Assembly: GCA_020137815.1 (NCBI GenBank)
Contig: CM035353.1
Span: forward strand, 8,339,298 to 8,403,297
Source: Hormiphora californensis
Lineage: Eukaryota; Ctenophora; Tentaculata; Cydippida; Pleurobrachiidae
Length of the DNA: 64,000 bases
Direction: 5' to 3'
Shown: positions 15,001-29,853 of the stretch, in pieces
Layout of the letters: each line of letters begins with the position of its first letter
Position numbering within the stretch: position 1 is the first letter of the stretch
The notes under the pieces: model-generated
Databases searched by the model: none
Told to the model about the DNA's origin: nothing
What the model saw: the letters and a program-made list of their open reading frames with translations, nothing else
Translations under genes and position numbers: made by a program

Positions 15001-15849
15001 ATCCAAGGGCCAGAGCGGTAGTACCAGTACCTCTCCTCCAGGCCGTCTCATAGCCCGCCATCTCGAAGGCAACACTTGGCAGAGATTCTCTCAGGTCGGC
15101 CATCGTCAGTAGTGCTACCTGGGCGAGAGAGAAAGAGGGGAGGGGGAGAACTATATATAGAAGGAAAGAGAAGGTGTGAACGAAAGAAAAAAACCTGGAA
15201 ATGAGAGCTAAACTCTCGGTATATAATCAGGAGGGCAATTATAACCAGGATGTGAGCAAGAACAGGAAAAACAGACTGACCTTCTCTTCCTCGTGATTTT
15301 GTGGAAGATCGAATATATCGGGTCTTTCTCTAACCCGAGGTCTCCTGCATGACGTATTTGGTGTTCCTGATATCACTGGGGGAGTGGGTTGTCCAGCCAT
15401 CCACTTTTCCTCACGATACTTCTCTACCAGCTGCAGAAAGAAGGGATATATTAGTCTCTACCACACTTAGTTTGAAACAAATTTAGCTGCAACTGTGTTT
15501 CGAATTGCTACCTTAGGGAAAGCGGATGTTATCTTGTCGCGGAGTTCTGGGTTTGGATTCCGTTCTAGGTAGAAACATATCCGCTGAACATAATGGGCCA
15601 CTTGGGGGTGATCTTGGAGGTCCGGAGCCAAGAGGGAAACAGAGTCCAACAATCGTATCAGCTGCTCTGGACTTGTTGTTCTGTAAGGAAGGTGAGAAGG
15701 GGGGTGAGTATAACGGAGTCAATAATTATTATAAACAGAGCTGGAAAACTGTTATATTGCCTACCCGCAAAGAAGGGGGACAGAGACAGATGCGAGACGT
15801 CGTGCTGTTTCTCCCAACACGCACAATCCATGTCTTCCACTGCTTTCAT
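1..15849 (-). CDS. DNHD1: DNHD1-like divergent dynein heavy chain, 5' part (continues past left edge)
   Basis: Multi-exon gene of about 41 exons, start ATG at 15849 (first exon 15849-15765, joined in phase to 15666-15512). The C-terminal motor lies off the left edge. From N to C I read a helical tail (exons 15666 to about 9512). The linker follows, with LDSEDNIVTQID then DHQVLLQSILASPYV across 9582-9512 and 9335-9201, then WLYLVKAYVANKL (5765-5670). Next come the N-D-E-L-L block (5184-5033) and the HGVGGEIVPLL block (about 4928-4671). AAA1 starts at about 2395 with MSYDYEYLGRYQRLVVTP. Its P-loop is GPSHSGKF (2031-1905) instead of GPAGTGKT, and the Walker B CFDEFNR block is replaced by CWLVVRMFKEC (1635-1430). 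Later AAA1 pieces are at about 1290-1095, 1003-858, 582-506, 380-231 and 136-1. Dynein heavy chains drive ciliary or cytoplasmic microtubule motility. The decayed AAA1 and tail divergence fit the DNHD1 orphan group better than axonemal chains. Family is certain; orthology is inferred. Confidence 0.75.
655..855. repeat. 18-bp minisatellite in dynein intron
   Basis: About eleven near-perfect tandem copies of tctcattctctctacccc, with one t-to-c variant near 808. The array lies in the intron between the dynein exons ending near 858 and starting at 582. It is pyrimidine-only on this strand, so the pre-mRNA is purine-rich. It creates long spurious open frames. Confidence 0.95.
2449..3960 (+). mobile_element. 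5'-truncated non-LTR retrotransposon with target-site duplication
   Basis: A LINE 3' fragment inserted in a dynein intron, opposite to the host gene. The flanks are an identical 13-bp duplication, gaagtaaccgcgg, at 2449-2461 and 3948-3960. The 3' end is a short (aag)n tail just before the second copy, which is typical of target-primed insertion. The element begins abruptly at about 2462 in the reverse-transcriptase thumb region, so the insert is 5'-truncated. Confidence 0.9.
2505..3770 (+). pseudogene. LINE ORF2 C-terminus: RT thumb, RNase H and zinc-knuckle-like tail
   Basis: An uninterrupted frame of about 421 residues, open further upstream to the truncation point at 2462, so the 2505 ATG is not a natural start. 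The first ~110 residues match the post-RT region of non-LTR polyproteins (TLCYGAMVW, then RLALKMVTGAMPSTP). An RNase H domain follows, with catalytic residues visible in HTDGSKINN, AAEMYAIQQ, NCDSQ and WIPAHQGYDGNEIAD. The C-terminus carries CAACGMEDETIKHVLTECP, a Cys-His motif common at the end of such proteins. It lacks endonuclease and RT catalytic domains and must be dead for transposition. The intact frame suggests a recent insertion. Confidence 0.88.
5886..5985. repeat. Short hairpin-forming inverted repeat
   Basis: Arms around ccctcgtatcagtttgcatt (near 5906) and its reverse complement near 5958-5976 enclose an asymmetric loop. A partial third copy, ccctcgtatcagttcg, lies at about 5834. 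This looks like a small MITE remnant in the dynein intron. No coding capacity. Confidence 0.7.
6455..6462 (+). promoter_or_regulatory. TATA-box candidate for the intronic GPCR gene
   Basis: TATATAAA about 172 bp upstream of the GPCR ATG, in AT-rich sequence. It is the only good TATA match between 6400 and 6633. Placement is inferred from sequence only. Confidence 0.35.
6634..7689 (+). CDS. Intronless class A-like G-protein-coupled receptor nested in dynein intron
   Basis: A 351-residue single-exon seven-helix protein, presumably a plasma-membrane chemoreceptor or peptide receptor of unknown ligand. Hydrophobic segments lie at about residues 13-35, 48-70, 124-140, 152-170, 208-235, 261-287 and 305-336. 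Class A landmarks: the TM1 asparagine in LNGTVIY (N31), the TM2 aspartate in LSLFITDFL (D56), and a conserved arginine in TCRFYQIRYPF where DRY would be. SLVDPTVCILF in TM7 replaces NPxxY with DPxxC. There are potential N-glycosylation sites in the loop around residues 94-97 and near TM5. It lies wholly inside the dynein intron 5766-9200 on the opposite strand. The lack of introns suggests a retrogene or a tandemly expanded family of the kind common in basal animals. Subfamily not recognised. Confidence 0.75.
   Translation: MALFADGGFSTPDIYIVIYLVLLSALGVTLNGTVIYRNIRKKSTIARNLYLSLFITDFLTCSTLPTYFAYATFTPKNWRCFEAEKDPESGYLINCTTHYLYFCWPNPTIGQRLHGNLVRTIVTHPCLVTGCLATCRFYQIRYPFSRVPSKYPLAFIITTAVYSLVFKVDLLRPKGDDTVAYYFVIPQGVFETLKGGPFTSLGITFNSTLELFIASNIFNVLAQLMGLIASILTIRELILNSMKQQVANPALARSENRKRRSTIMILVYNLGSITTVCSCIVYSINLLTHENLVEMAIRNHTPYDIPISIVLTALAYFLFVPSFCSLVDPTVCILFTPRAVPRAVGPPRVAP
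7690..8068. other. Non-coding flank between GPCR and fold-back element
   Basis: Intronic to the dynein gene and downstream of the GPCR stop. A gcacttgtagtg-type small repeat and a tandem cagtcagtgtgccagtcagt stretch near 7910-7945 are visible. No polyadenylation signal stands out, and I see no gene. Confidence 0.5.
8069..8943. mobile_element. Fold-back MITE with ~350-bp inverted arms and TA target duplication
   Basis: Two nearly identical inverted arms (about 8069-8415 and 8600-8943) surround a ~180-bp centre. The termini are CCGTGTGGGGCAATAAAAAT and its complement, flanked by TA at 8067-8068 and 8944-8945, as expected for Tc1/mariner-type insertion. The same spurious protein frame occurs on both strands in the arms. 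No transposase is present, so this is non-autonomous. Confidence 0.88.
8943..8990. repeat. Perfect 48-bp palindrome
   Basis: Two 24-bp arms meet with no spacer at 8966/8967 (gtagaaccaagaaatgctat... and its exact complement). It directly abuts the right end of the fold-back element and may have formed by template switching at its terminus. Confidence 0.9.
9401..9463. repeat. Short hairpin element, first of a family in dynein introns
   Basis: Left arm gtcggagtccgatttaccgg and right arm cccggtaaatcggacccgac form a hairpin. Related single-arm sequences occur in other introns of the same gene at about 12791-12852 and 13838-13866. Confidence 0.7.
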
Positions 15850-16337
15850 CTATTCCTATCGACTCTGCCATATTTCAGTCATTCTTCATCACTTCAAATC
15901 TCTGTTCATGTGCTAATATAACAGGAGGTGTGAGTTGACAAGGTGTCAAGGATATATTCATTATTGAGTGGTTAAAATCGTGGACTTGGAGAGACCGTGA
16001 GAAAAAGGCCCCCACAGACCGGAGTTTCCCCAGTAACCGCGCACAAACGGGGGTACTTTCATTTTGGGAGAGTTCAGAAAATTGAAGGAACTGGGGGAAA
16101 TGGATCTTCTAGCAAACAAAATCTTTCTCTCTCACGTTCTTTATGTAATGTATAATAAAAAGCACGAAATAATTTTGTCTCAATTCAATAATCAATTCAA
16201 GTTCAACTGATCATTTGAGCCACTATACTGTTCTATAGTTTCCCCTTTGAGAGATAGCACAGCTATGTTTCCGTCAGCTCCTTTGGTGCAGTAAACTGGA
16301 AGGTAACGGTAACGTTGTGTCCTGGCTCTACCACACC
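15846..16337 (-). pseudogene. Duplicated CFAP74 terminal exon, decayed (left copy of segmental duplication)
   Basis: This stretch matches 17815-18500 almost base for base, with scattered indels. Its right part repeats the last CFAP74 exon (GVVEPGHNVTVTFQFTAP, KELTET). The next codon here is a stop, and the downstream segment has lost bases compared with the intact copy at 18335-18495. The left part is non-coding and overlaps the 5' end of the dynein gene. Confidence 0.85.
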
Positions 16338-16384
16338 CTGAAATGAAAGAAGATTAATCTTAAAGAATAATCTTAAAGAAGCAC

Positions 16385-16720
16385 CCTAGAATAAATATTT
16401 ATTATTCGAGCTACGCCGGTGCGTAGACAAACCATTGGTCATTCTTTGTGTGCCACTCAGTGATAAAATGGTCATTGGTCAGCAGCATTATCATTATTAT
16501 GTTTGAGTAATAAAAACCCCTCGTTCCCTCTCTCGCTCACTATTTTCCATCCCCATCTATCTGAGAGCTGAGAGGCTCAGCCCTAGAATAAATATTTATC
16601 GGGGGCTGCAGCATTCCATGACAAAATGATCATTGGTCCGCAGCATTATATAGCAGTAGTAAAAACCCCTCTCTCGGTCTCTCTCACTCCATATTTCCAC
16701 TCCATGCATATGAGTTTTAA
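16385..16720 (+). promoter_or_regulatory. Tandemly duplicated module upstream of the crystallin gene
   Basis: Two diverged copies, about 16385-16560 and 16577-16715, share ccctagaataaatatttat, a cattggtc-cagcattat block and taaaaacccctc followed by a CT-rich stretch. They lie 150-480 bp upstream of the crystallin ATG. A regulatory role is inference from position only. Confidence 0.5.
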
Positions 16721-16829
16721 CCATCCCCATCCCCATGCTCTCTGGAGCTAGTCAGTGAGAATAGGAGAGCATCATATGGGTCACAAGACGACACATTTTG
16801 ATGAGGAATCCTTAGTCGGCCTGCTCCTG

Positions 16830-16835
16830 TATAAA
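16830..16835 (+). promoter_or_regulatory. TATA box of crystallin gene
   Basis: TATAAA 41 bp upstream of the ATG at 16871, implying a very short 5' UTR. This is the best core-promoter match in the window. Confidence 0.55.
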
Positions 16836-16870
16836 CCAACCATCCCACTCTGATCCAATACCCACTCAAA

Positions 16871-17236
16871 ATGAAAATGTTGATTGTTCTCTGTGCAACT
16901 CTGCTCGTGGCGGCCCATTGCGGTGACTGTACGAACAACAAGCTTTCTCTCTACCGGAAGGCTGGCCAGCGGGGAAAGGCCATAGTCCTGAATGAGGATA
17001 TAGAGGCACTCTCCGCCACTAATTTCGACAACAAGGTCTCTTCTTACTATGCAGAATGTGGAAACTGGGAGTGCTACAAGAAAAAAAACTACAAAGGGAA
17101 GACAATTAAAATTCGAGAAGGAGCATCCGGAGGATTTGAAGAAAACGATGAATGGAACAATGCAATAAGCTCTTGCAGGCTAGTGGAATTTAAATCAGAA
17201 AGAAGTTTTTGGGATTGGATTTGGTCTTTGGGATAG
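16871..17236 (+). CDS. Secreted single-domain beta/gamma-crystallin
   Basis: 121 residues in one exon. A signal peptide (MKMLIVLCATLLVAAHCGDC, cleavage near residue 17-20) is followed by one beta/gamma-crystallin fold. The first Greek-key motif begins NKLSLYRKAGQRGKAIVL. The second contains the diagnostic W-x-C-Y-x-x-x-N-Y-x-G core (WECYKKKNYKGKTIKI) and ends NAISSCRLVEF. Four mature-region cysteines suggest disulfides. The C-terminal SFWDWIWSLG is an unusual aromatic tail. Secreted single-domain crystallins occur in sponges and other invertebrates; roles range from calcium binding to structural or toxin-like components, and no function can be assigned here. The gene lies between two halves of a segmental duplication. 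Confidence 0.85.
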   Translation: MKMLIVLCATLLVAAHCGDCTNNKLSLYRKAGQRGKAIVLNEDIEALSATNFDNKVSSYYAECGNWECYKKKNYKGKTIKIREGASGGFEENDEWNNAISSCRLVEFKSERSFWDWIWSLG

Positions 17237-17429
17237 GGGATGCTTCGGGATAGGGGATGTCATCCTTATAGTGCCGGTGATATATCGTTGGCAATCTGAG
17301 GCACTTATACGATCGTAGTAGAACTAGTAGGATTTTTGCATGATTGACATGTTATGTTTAACTTTAAACTTACTTTTCTCCCAAATGTATTTGTAATATT
17401 TTCACACGAGCCAGTCAATCACCACTTAC

Positions 17430-17815
17430 CAGGGATGTGTTTTATGTCAGTGAGAGGGTTGCAGATATCTTTCTTAGGATCATCTCTGCCCCTACGCCTG
17501 CTATCTCTAACGCATGGCAGTAGTACCAGTACCTCTTCTCCAGGCCGTCTCATAGCCCGCCATCTCGAAGGCAACACTCGGTAGAGATTCTCTCAGATCG
17601 GCCATCGTCAGTAGTGCTACCTGGGGGAGAGAGAGAGAGAGAGAGAAAGCTGGGGTGTGAATGAGGGGCGACTGGGAAATGAAAGCTGTTCTTGGTATGC
17701 AATTATCTCATGTACATTATCTGAGAGCAAGTAATCAGGGTGTGGATGGAGAAAACATACCATGTACTGACCTTCTCCTCCTCGTGGTTTTGTGGAAGAT
17801 CAAACTGCTTTCATC
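17430..17815 (-). pseudogene. Rearranged fragments of dynein (DNHD1-like) exons
   Basis: 17430-17520 resembles the dynein exon at 11176-11274 with a deletion. 17521-17640 matches exon 4 near 15015-15130. 17690-17810 resembles 15200-15310. The pieces are fused in the wrong order with intronic remnants and have no continuous frame. They are products of the duplication that also copied the CFAP74 end. Confidence 0.8.
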
Positions 17816-18334
17816 TATTCCATATTTCAGTCATTCTTCATCACTTCAAATCTCTGTTCATGTGCTAATATAACAGGAGGTGTGAGTTGACAAGGTGTCA
17901 AGGATATATTCATTATTGAGTGGTTAAAATCGTGGACTTGGAGAGACCGTGAGAAAAAGGCATGCCCCCACAGACCGGAGTTTCCCCAGTAACCGCGCGC
18001 AAACGGGGGTACTTTCATTTTGGGGGAGTTGTCGCGCGCCACGTGAACCAATGCCGGGGAGGTGTGACTCATACTGCACATGGGACACAAGCCATGTGCA
18101 GCATCAAAGATTGTAACTGCCAAACAGAGTGTTGTTGATATAAATAAGGTTTTTCATTACTGAGGGAAATGGAATCACGGTCAGAGGGGGCATACATTGA
18201 TTTTGACAACAGAAAATTGAAGGAACTGGGCAAAAATGGATCTTCTAACAAACAAAATCTCTCTCTTACGTTCTTTATACAACTATAATACAACGCCTAT
18301 AATACACGAATTAATTTTGTCTCAATTCAAGTAT

Positions 18335-25969
<7,635 letters not shown>

Positions 25970-26579
25970 CAGCTACACAAATTATTGGATAGTTTTAGTT
26001 TTCTGGTAGAGGGGTTTAGTACTCGAGGTTTATAAACACAATACTTTCTTTATAAAACTCAGGTTCATTGACATGCAAGATTTGATTATAATGAGAGATA
26101 ATACACATTAGTGTTGCTTTAGGCGCAGCCCAACCTCTATTTAAATCTAAGAGGAGTAGAATCACAATACAAGGAGACGGATATATACAAATTTCAATGT
26201 AAACACAAAAACCCTCAAATAGGTAACCTCACCTAGCTAGCATTCATCTAGGCAATAAGTAGTATTACAATATAGGTCGCCATCCGAATATGGAAGGGAA
26301 AACACTGCTCCTACTCTCCACCCCTCCACACACCTCTACAGAGTGTAACGGTATCCGATACCTCCTCCGCTGGGTGGATTCATGCAACCAACACCGCTTC
26401 CGTCTTCTTGGTATTCCTTTAAGGATTGTTTTCTCGTGACAAAACATCCTAGGATACGCTATATTGTTTGGTGATGGGGGAGGTGGTGTAATGGGGACAC
26501 CAGGAGGTGAAGATGTTGGAATGGAGGGTGGTGATGGTATTGGTAAACAGGAGTAGGAGGAGTTTAGTTCTCGGCCTAG
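25970..26579. other. Intergenic: TTLL10-like 3' flank and CFAP74 promoter region
   Basis: 610 bp between the TTLL10-like stop and the CFAP74 ATG, both on the minus strand. It is AT-rich with scattered acatccta-type and tataaa-like motifs. No additional gene or repeat is convincing. Confidence 0.6.
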
Positions 26580-28094
26580 TCACAAGATTTGCTTGGGGGC
26601 CACCTCTATTAAACTCATCTTAAGCGGCTGACTCTCTCTGTGCTGTTTAGCTTCTTTTATCCGATCCAATTCAACAGTTGCTGTACTAACAGTACTAGCG
26701 GTGTCTGTTGACGATACTGGTTTTCGTTCAGATGAGGTTCGTTTGGGGGGTCTACTCCGCCGGGTGGGTGCTGATTTGCTAGATGGCGGTTTCCGAAGGA
26801 TCTGACATTTGATCGGCGCTAGCTCCGAACCTCTGTAGATGAGTTGAGTTTGCTGCTGTTTCGTGTCGGTACCACAAACCTGCAGTGGTCTGGCTATCGT
26901 AGCATCCTTTGCAGAGGTAAAGAGAAGTTCGAAATTGTTGGCACTCTGGATAGGGAACATGGCCTCACCAGACCGTTTCTTGTCGAACAATTCAATTGAT
27001 ATTCCTAGCGTCTCGTTGATGAGAGAGGGTAACATTTGTTCAAGGACACCACAATTTGTATGGAGTGCAGGGTTTGTATTCACCTCAATTAACCAAACAT
27101 TTAGATTGTCATCAAGCATGAAATCTAATCCATACAAATCAAAGTATCCTAACCGAGGGGTCAGGCTCGATTGGGCTGATTTGAAGACTGTCAGTGCCAG
27201 AGATTTCATCCTATCGTGGAGAGTTGTTTCGACCCAATCATCCGGTAAACCTAACTTCTCCAGTACTCCTTCCGACCTAAGGTACTCACTAAACCGGCCC
27301 ATATCCCAGACTGTGTCCTCTCTCTCTTCAGAATATTTAGGGTGTTTCTTCTGCATGTACTGGTTGGTGAGATGGGTAGCCATATCAGTTGATTCTGTGT
27401 CGTACGGGTCAATAGTTAGACGAAGATACCCCGTGTGAAAGAAAACATTGTACGGCCGAGTACTGCCCACAAACAGATAAACTCTGATGTCGAACTTCCG
27501 TCCATTTACTAGGAGGGGGTTGTCAATATACCTCTGAACGATTCGTGATGATCTAAGTCGGTGGTTCTGAGATCGTTTATCAATGTACGCTAGTAAGTCT
27601 GATTTACCATTTAGAATGAATATTCCCTTTCCCTGGTTAGCATTGGATGGTTTACATATCCATTTCTCCGATTCTCCCATTACAGATATGAGCTTTTCAC
27701 GCTCTCTGTGCTCCCCTAAACGGTATGTTTCAGGGAAAAAGCGATGAAGTTCGTTTTCAGGTGGATCTTTGGCTGTCATCACGGTATGTCCGAAGTAGCT
27801 TCGTAGTGAGTAGAGGAGACCTGATTTTGTTGTAATGCACCCCGAGGATGGAATGTGGTTGACCAACTGCTTTCCCTCGTTAAATCCATCGTAATCTATC
27901 CGCGATTTCAGTTCAGTCCATTTCAGTGTAAAATCTTTTTCATCTTCAGATTGCGTCCAGCCCAGTTCAGTTAAACTATTGGATATGAGTGAGTTTCCAT
28001 TGTTTCCAACAATCACAAACTTCCTTTTCCGTGACCTTCCGGGTCTGGACATGGTCACCGAGTGTTCATAAAATCCTTGCAGAGTGACATGCAC
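26580..28094 (-). CDS. TTLL10: TTLL10-like tubulin/protein glycylase
   Basis: A 504-residue intronless protein of the tubulin tyrosine ligase-like ATP-grasp family. ATP-grasp landmarks are KWICKPSNANQGKGIFIL (residues 144-161), IVQRYIDNPLLVNGRKFDIR (185-204), HLTNQYMQKK (241-250), and the metal/ATP-binding GLDFMLDDNLNVWLIEVNTN (322-341) with E337 and N339. RxYxxFFHTGYLRLT and the HLTNQ-MQKK spacing resemble TTLL10, which adds polyglycine chains in ciliated cells, more than the glutamylating TTLLs. The tail after residue ~430 is Ser/Thr/Arg-rich and probably disordered. The start at 28094 is the longest; a second Met at residue 15 (MSRPGRSRKRKF) is equally plausible. It lies upstream of CFAP74 in the same orientation. 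TTLL membership is certain; the subgroup is likely. Confidence 0.85.
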   Translation of the reverse strand: MHVTLQGFYEHSVTMSRPGRSRKRKFVIVGNNGNSLISNSLTELGWTQSEDEKDFTLKWTELKSRIDYDGFNEGKQLVNHIPSSGCITTKSGLLYSLRSYFGHTVMTAKDPPENELHRFFPETYRLGEHREREKLISVMGESEKWICKPSNANQGKGIFILNGKSDLLAYIDKRSQNHRLRSSRIVQRYIDNPLLVNGRKFDIRVYLFVGSTRPYNVFFHTGYLRLTIDPYDTESTDMATHLTNQYMQKKHPKYSEEREDTVWDMGRFSEYLRSEGVLEKLGLPDDWVETTLHDRMKSLALTVFKSAQSSLTPRLGYFDLYGLDFMLDDNLNVWLIEVNTNPALHTNCGVLEQMLPSLINETLGISIELFDKKRSGEAMFPIQSANNFELLFTSAKDATIARPLQVCGTDTKQQQTQLIYRGSELAPIKCQILRKPPSSKSAPTRRSRPPKRTSSERKPVSSTDTASTVSTATVELDRIKEAKQHRESQPLKMSLIEVAPKQIL

Positions 28095-29300
28095 TAGAAA
28101 ATGCTGGGTTAGATACCGAATGACTTGTCATGGCCGTAAGCAAAAATTCATACCCATTGAAAATAGTCGAGAACGAGGTGCAATGGAAATCAAGTCACAA
28201 AAACCTAGAAAAACGGCCAGCGTTAAAATCTGGGTGTTTCGTGAGTGCTGACAAACGGTTTTTTAGGGTTAGGGCTAAAGTAGGGTTAGGGTTAGGGTTG
28301 GGGTTTGGGTTGGGGTTAGGCCTTGACATTCCCTACCAGATAAACTTTGAATTAGCCAAAACGGTTGAGTGGTTCGGCGGTTAGAGCCGTTTTAGTGAAT
28401 CAACTTTTTTGGCAGCGCGCACCTGTAAACAGGCCACCAAACACCCAGATCGTAACGGCGCCCTAGAAAAACCAGCAAAAAGATCTTTAAAAGTTGGCAT
28501 ACGTTGCAGGCCCCTTATAATATAATATAAGGGGCCTGGAGGGAATACCGCGCTAGGGGGGAATACATAATCAATCATATCTCCGGTTCCAGATAAGGTA
28601 CAGAAATCGTTTTGGTAGCGTTGGAAAGAGGAAGATAACAGCTTTCAAATGCAACCGGTTTCAGGTCTCTATCTTATCAGGAACAGGAGATATGAACCAA
28701 ACTCCGCAAAATCGAGTGCGGTAAAATCAAAATTTGAATGAAATTTTAAAAAAGGAGTCCCTGCAAGAATCTGTGACGTCACTTTTTGAAAACAACCCAT
28801 CTTTCAACGGCTATTGCTCAGCCTCCTTAAGTCCAATTAACTTCTCTCAAAAACAGCAAGGTAGATAATCGTCAGATCTAACAACTGGTGAAAGAATCAA
28901 GTCAAACGGACTTCAGGAGCCAAAGTTATAAGCACCGCCGTTTTTTCGACCGCAAAGTTATCTTCGACCCAGCCGGGATCAGGCCAAACGCGCGCGCGGC
29001 ATTCCCTCCAGTCCCCTCGTTGCGGGGGTGCGCGCATGAGGGGGCTGCAGCGCATTCCAACTTTAAAAGGCAACAACAAAAAAACCGGTCGGGCCCGACA
29101 GAATTTTTTTGCGTCGCGTCGGACAGAATCGCAAAAGTGTGATGCATTTTCATGGAATAAACGGAATCGGCTAGATTAAAATGATAACAACGCTGCTTTT
29201 CCTCCGCGCGCGCGATCACGATCTGTTTTAAATTCCCAGACACGAAAAAACTTCCAAGCTCAGTCACTTTTCCGCTTTCGTTTGTGCTCCGTGTGGGAAA
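28095..29300. other. Divergent intergenic region with repeats and CpG-rich promoter
   Basis: Separates the minus-strand TTLL10-like gene from the plus-strand small gene. It contains a telomere-like tract (28263-28322) and an inverted aggcccctta/taaggggcct pair with an AT centre (28508-28537). It also contains an imperfect inverted repeat around atatctccggttcc near 28580-28690. A GC-rich stretch with gcgcgcgc runs (28985-29220) probably holds the promoter of the small gene. The block gttggcatacgttgcaggcccc near 28492 recurs near 42960. Confidence 0.6.
28263..28322. repeat. Interstitial telomere-like repeat
   Basis: Degenerate TTAGGG units: ttagggttagggctaaag, then tagggttagggttagggt, then ttggggtttgggttgggg variants. 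It is too short and mutated to be a chromosome end. Confidence 0.8.
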
Positions 29301-29671
29301 ATGCTGATAAAGAAACTTATTGTGAAAATATGTGAGAAGAGTATGGGTCCTAATTGGGACAGTCGACCCTTTTACAAGCTGTGGAGGACGAGGTAAGCCT
29401 CCTAAATACTCTAGGAAAATAAGAAGTTTCGACTTTCGAGCTCCGGTCTCCACTACTGCCAAGAGTTTCATCCCTGGTTCTTGTCTAACTTTTCTAACTC
29501 TCCAGTAACGCCAACGCCATTTGGTTCGGTACGTGGACGTTGGGGCTTGGGTTGCTACTGACTTCTTACGACCCTCTGAAAGGAGAACTTCCCGGTGATC
29601 CCAAACATTATCCCGACCACTCGAGACCAGAGAACTTCAGGAAAACAAGATGGGAATTCCAGTCCCTGTGA
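29301..29671 (+). CDS. 85-residue predicted single-pass membrane protein, two exons
   Basis: Exon 1 is 29301-29392 (MLIKKLIVKICEKSMGPNWD, then SRPFYKLWRT) with donor ag/gtaagc. Exon 2 is 29506-29671 with acceptor ctctccag and stop TGA. Phases match, giving 85 residues. One hydrophobic helix (NAIWFGTWTLGLGLLLTSY, about residues 34-52) is followed by a polar proline/charged tail (YDPLKGELPGDPKHYPDHSR, then a Trp near the end). The basic N-terminus, single helix and size resemble nuclear-encoded mitochondrial inner-membrane subunits, but I do not recognise the family. A CpG-rich flank precedes it. The DDX39B start codon lies only 182 bp downstream. The second Met (residue 15) could be the true start. 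Confidence 0.6.
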
Positions 29672-29853
29672 AAACAATATAAAGCTGGGAAAAGACTTGT
29701 AACTTATTGAGAAATTGCTAGAGAATCGTTTTGTAAATTGTTTGTACTTTGAACGACATCGGTCAGCTAGAGTCATGATATTCCTGCTATTTCTCAATTC
29801 ATGCATTTCTTACCTTCTACCCCCGCGTTAGCAAGGCTCCCTCTCTCCACACA

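Noticed and set aside
28926-29471. 181-residue minus-strand frame in the CpG-rich region
   Set aside because: No domain, low-complexity basic composition, and it overlaps the well-supported plus-strand two-exon gene and its promoter.
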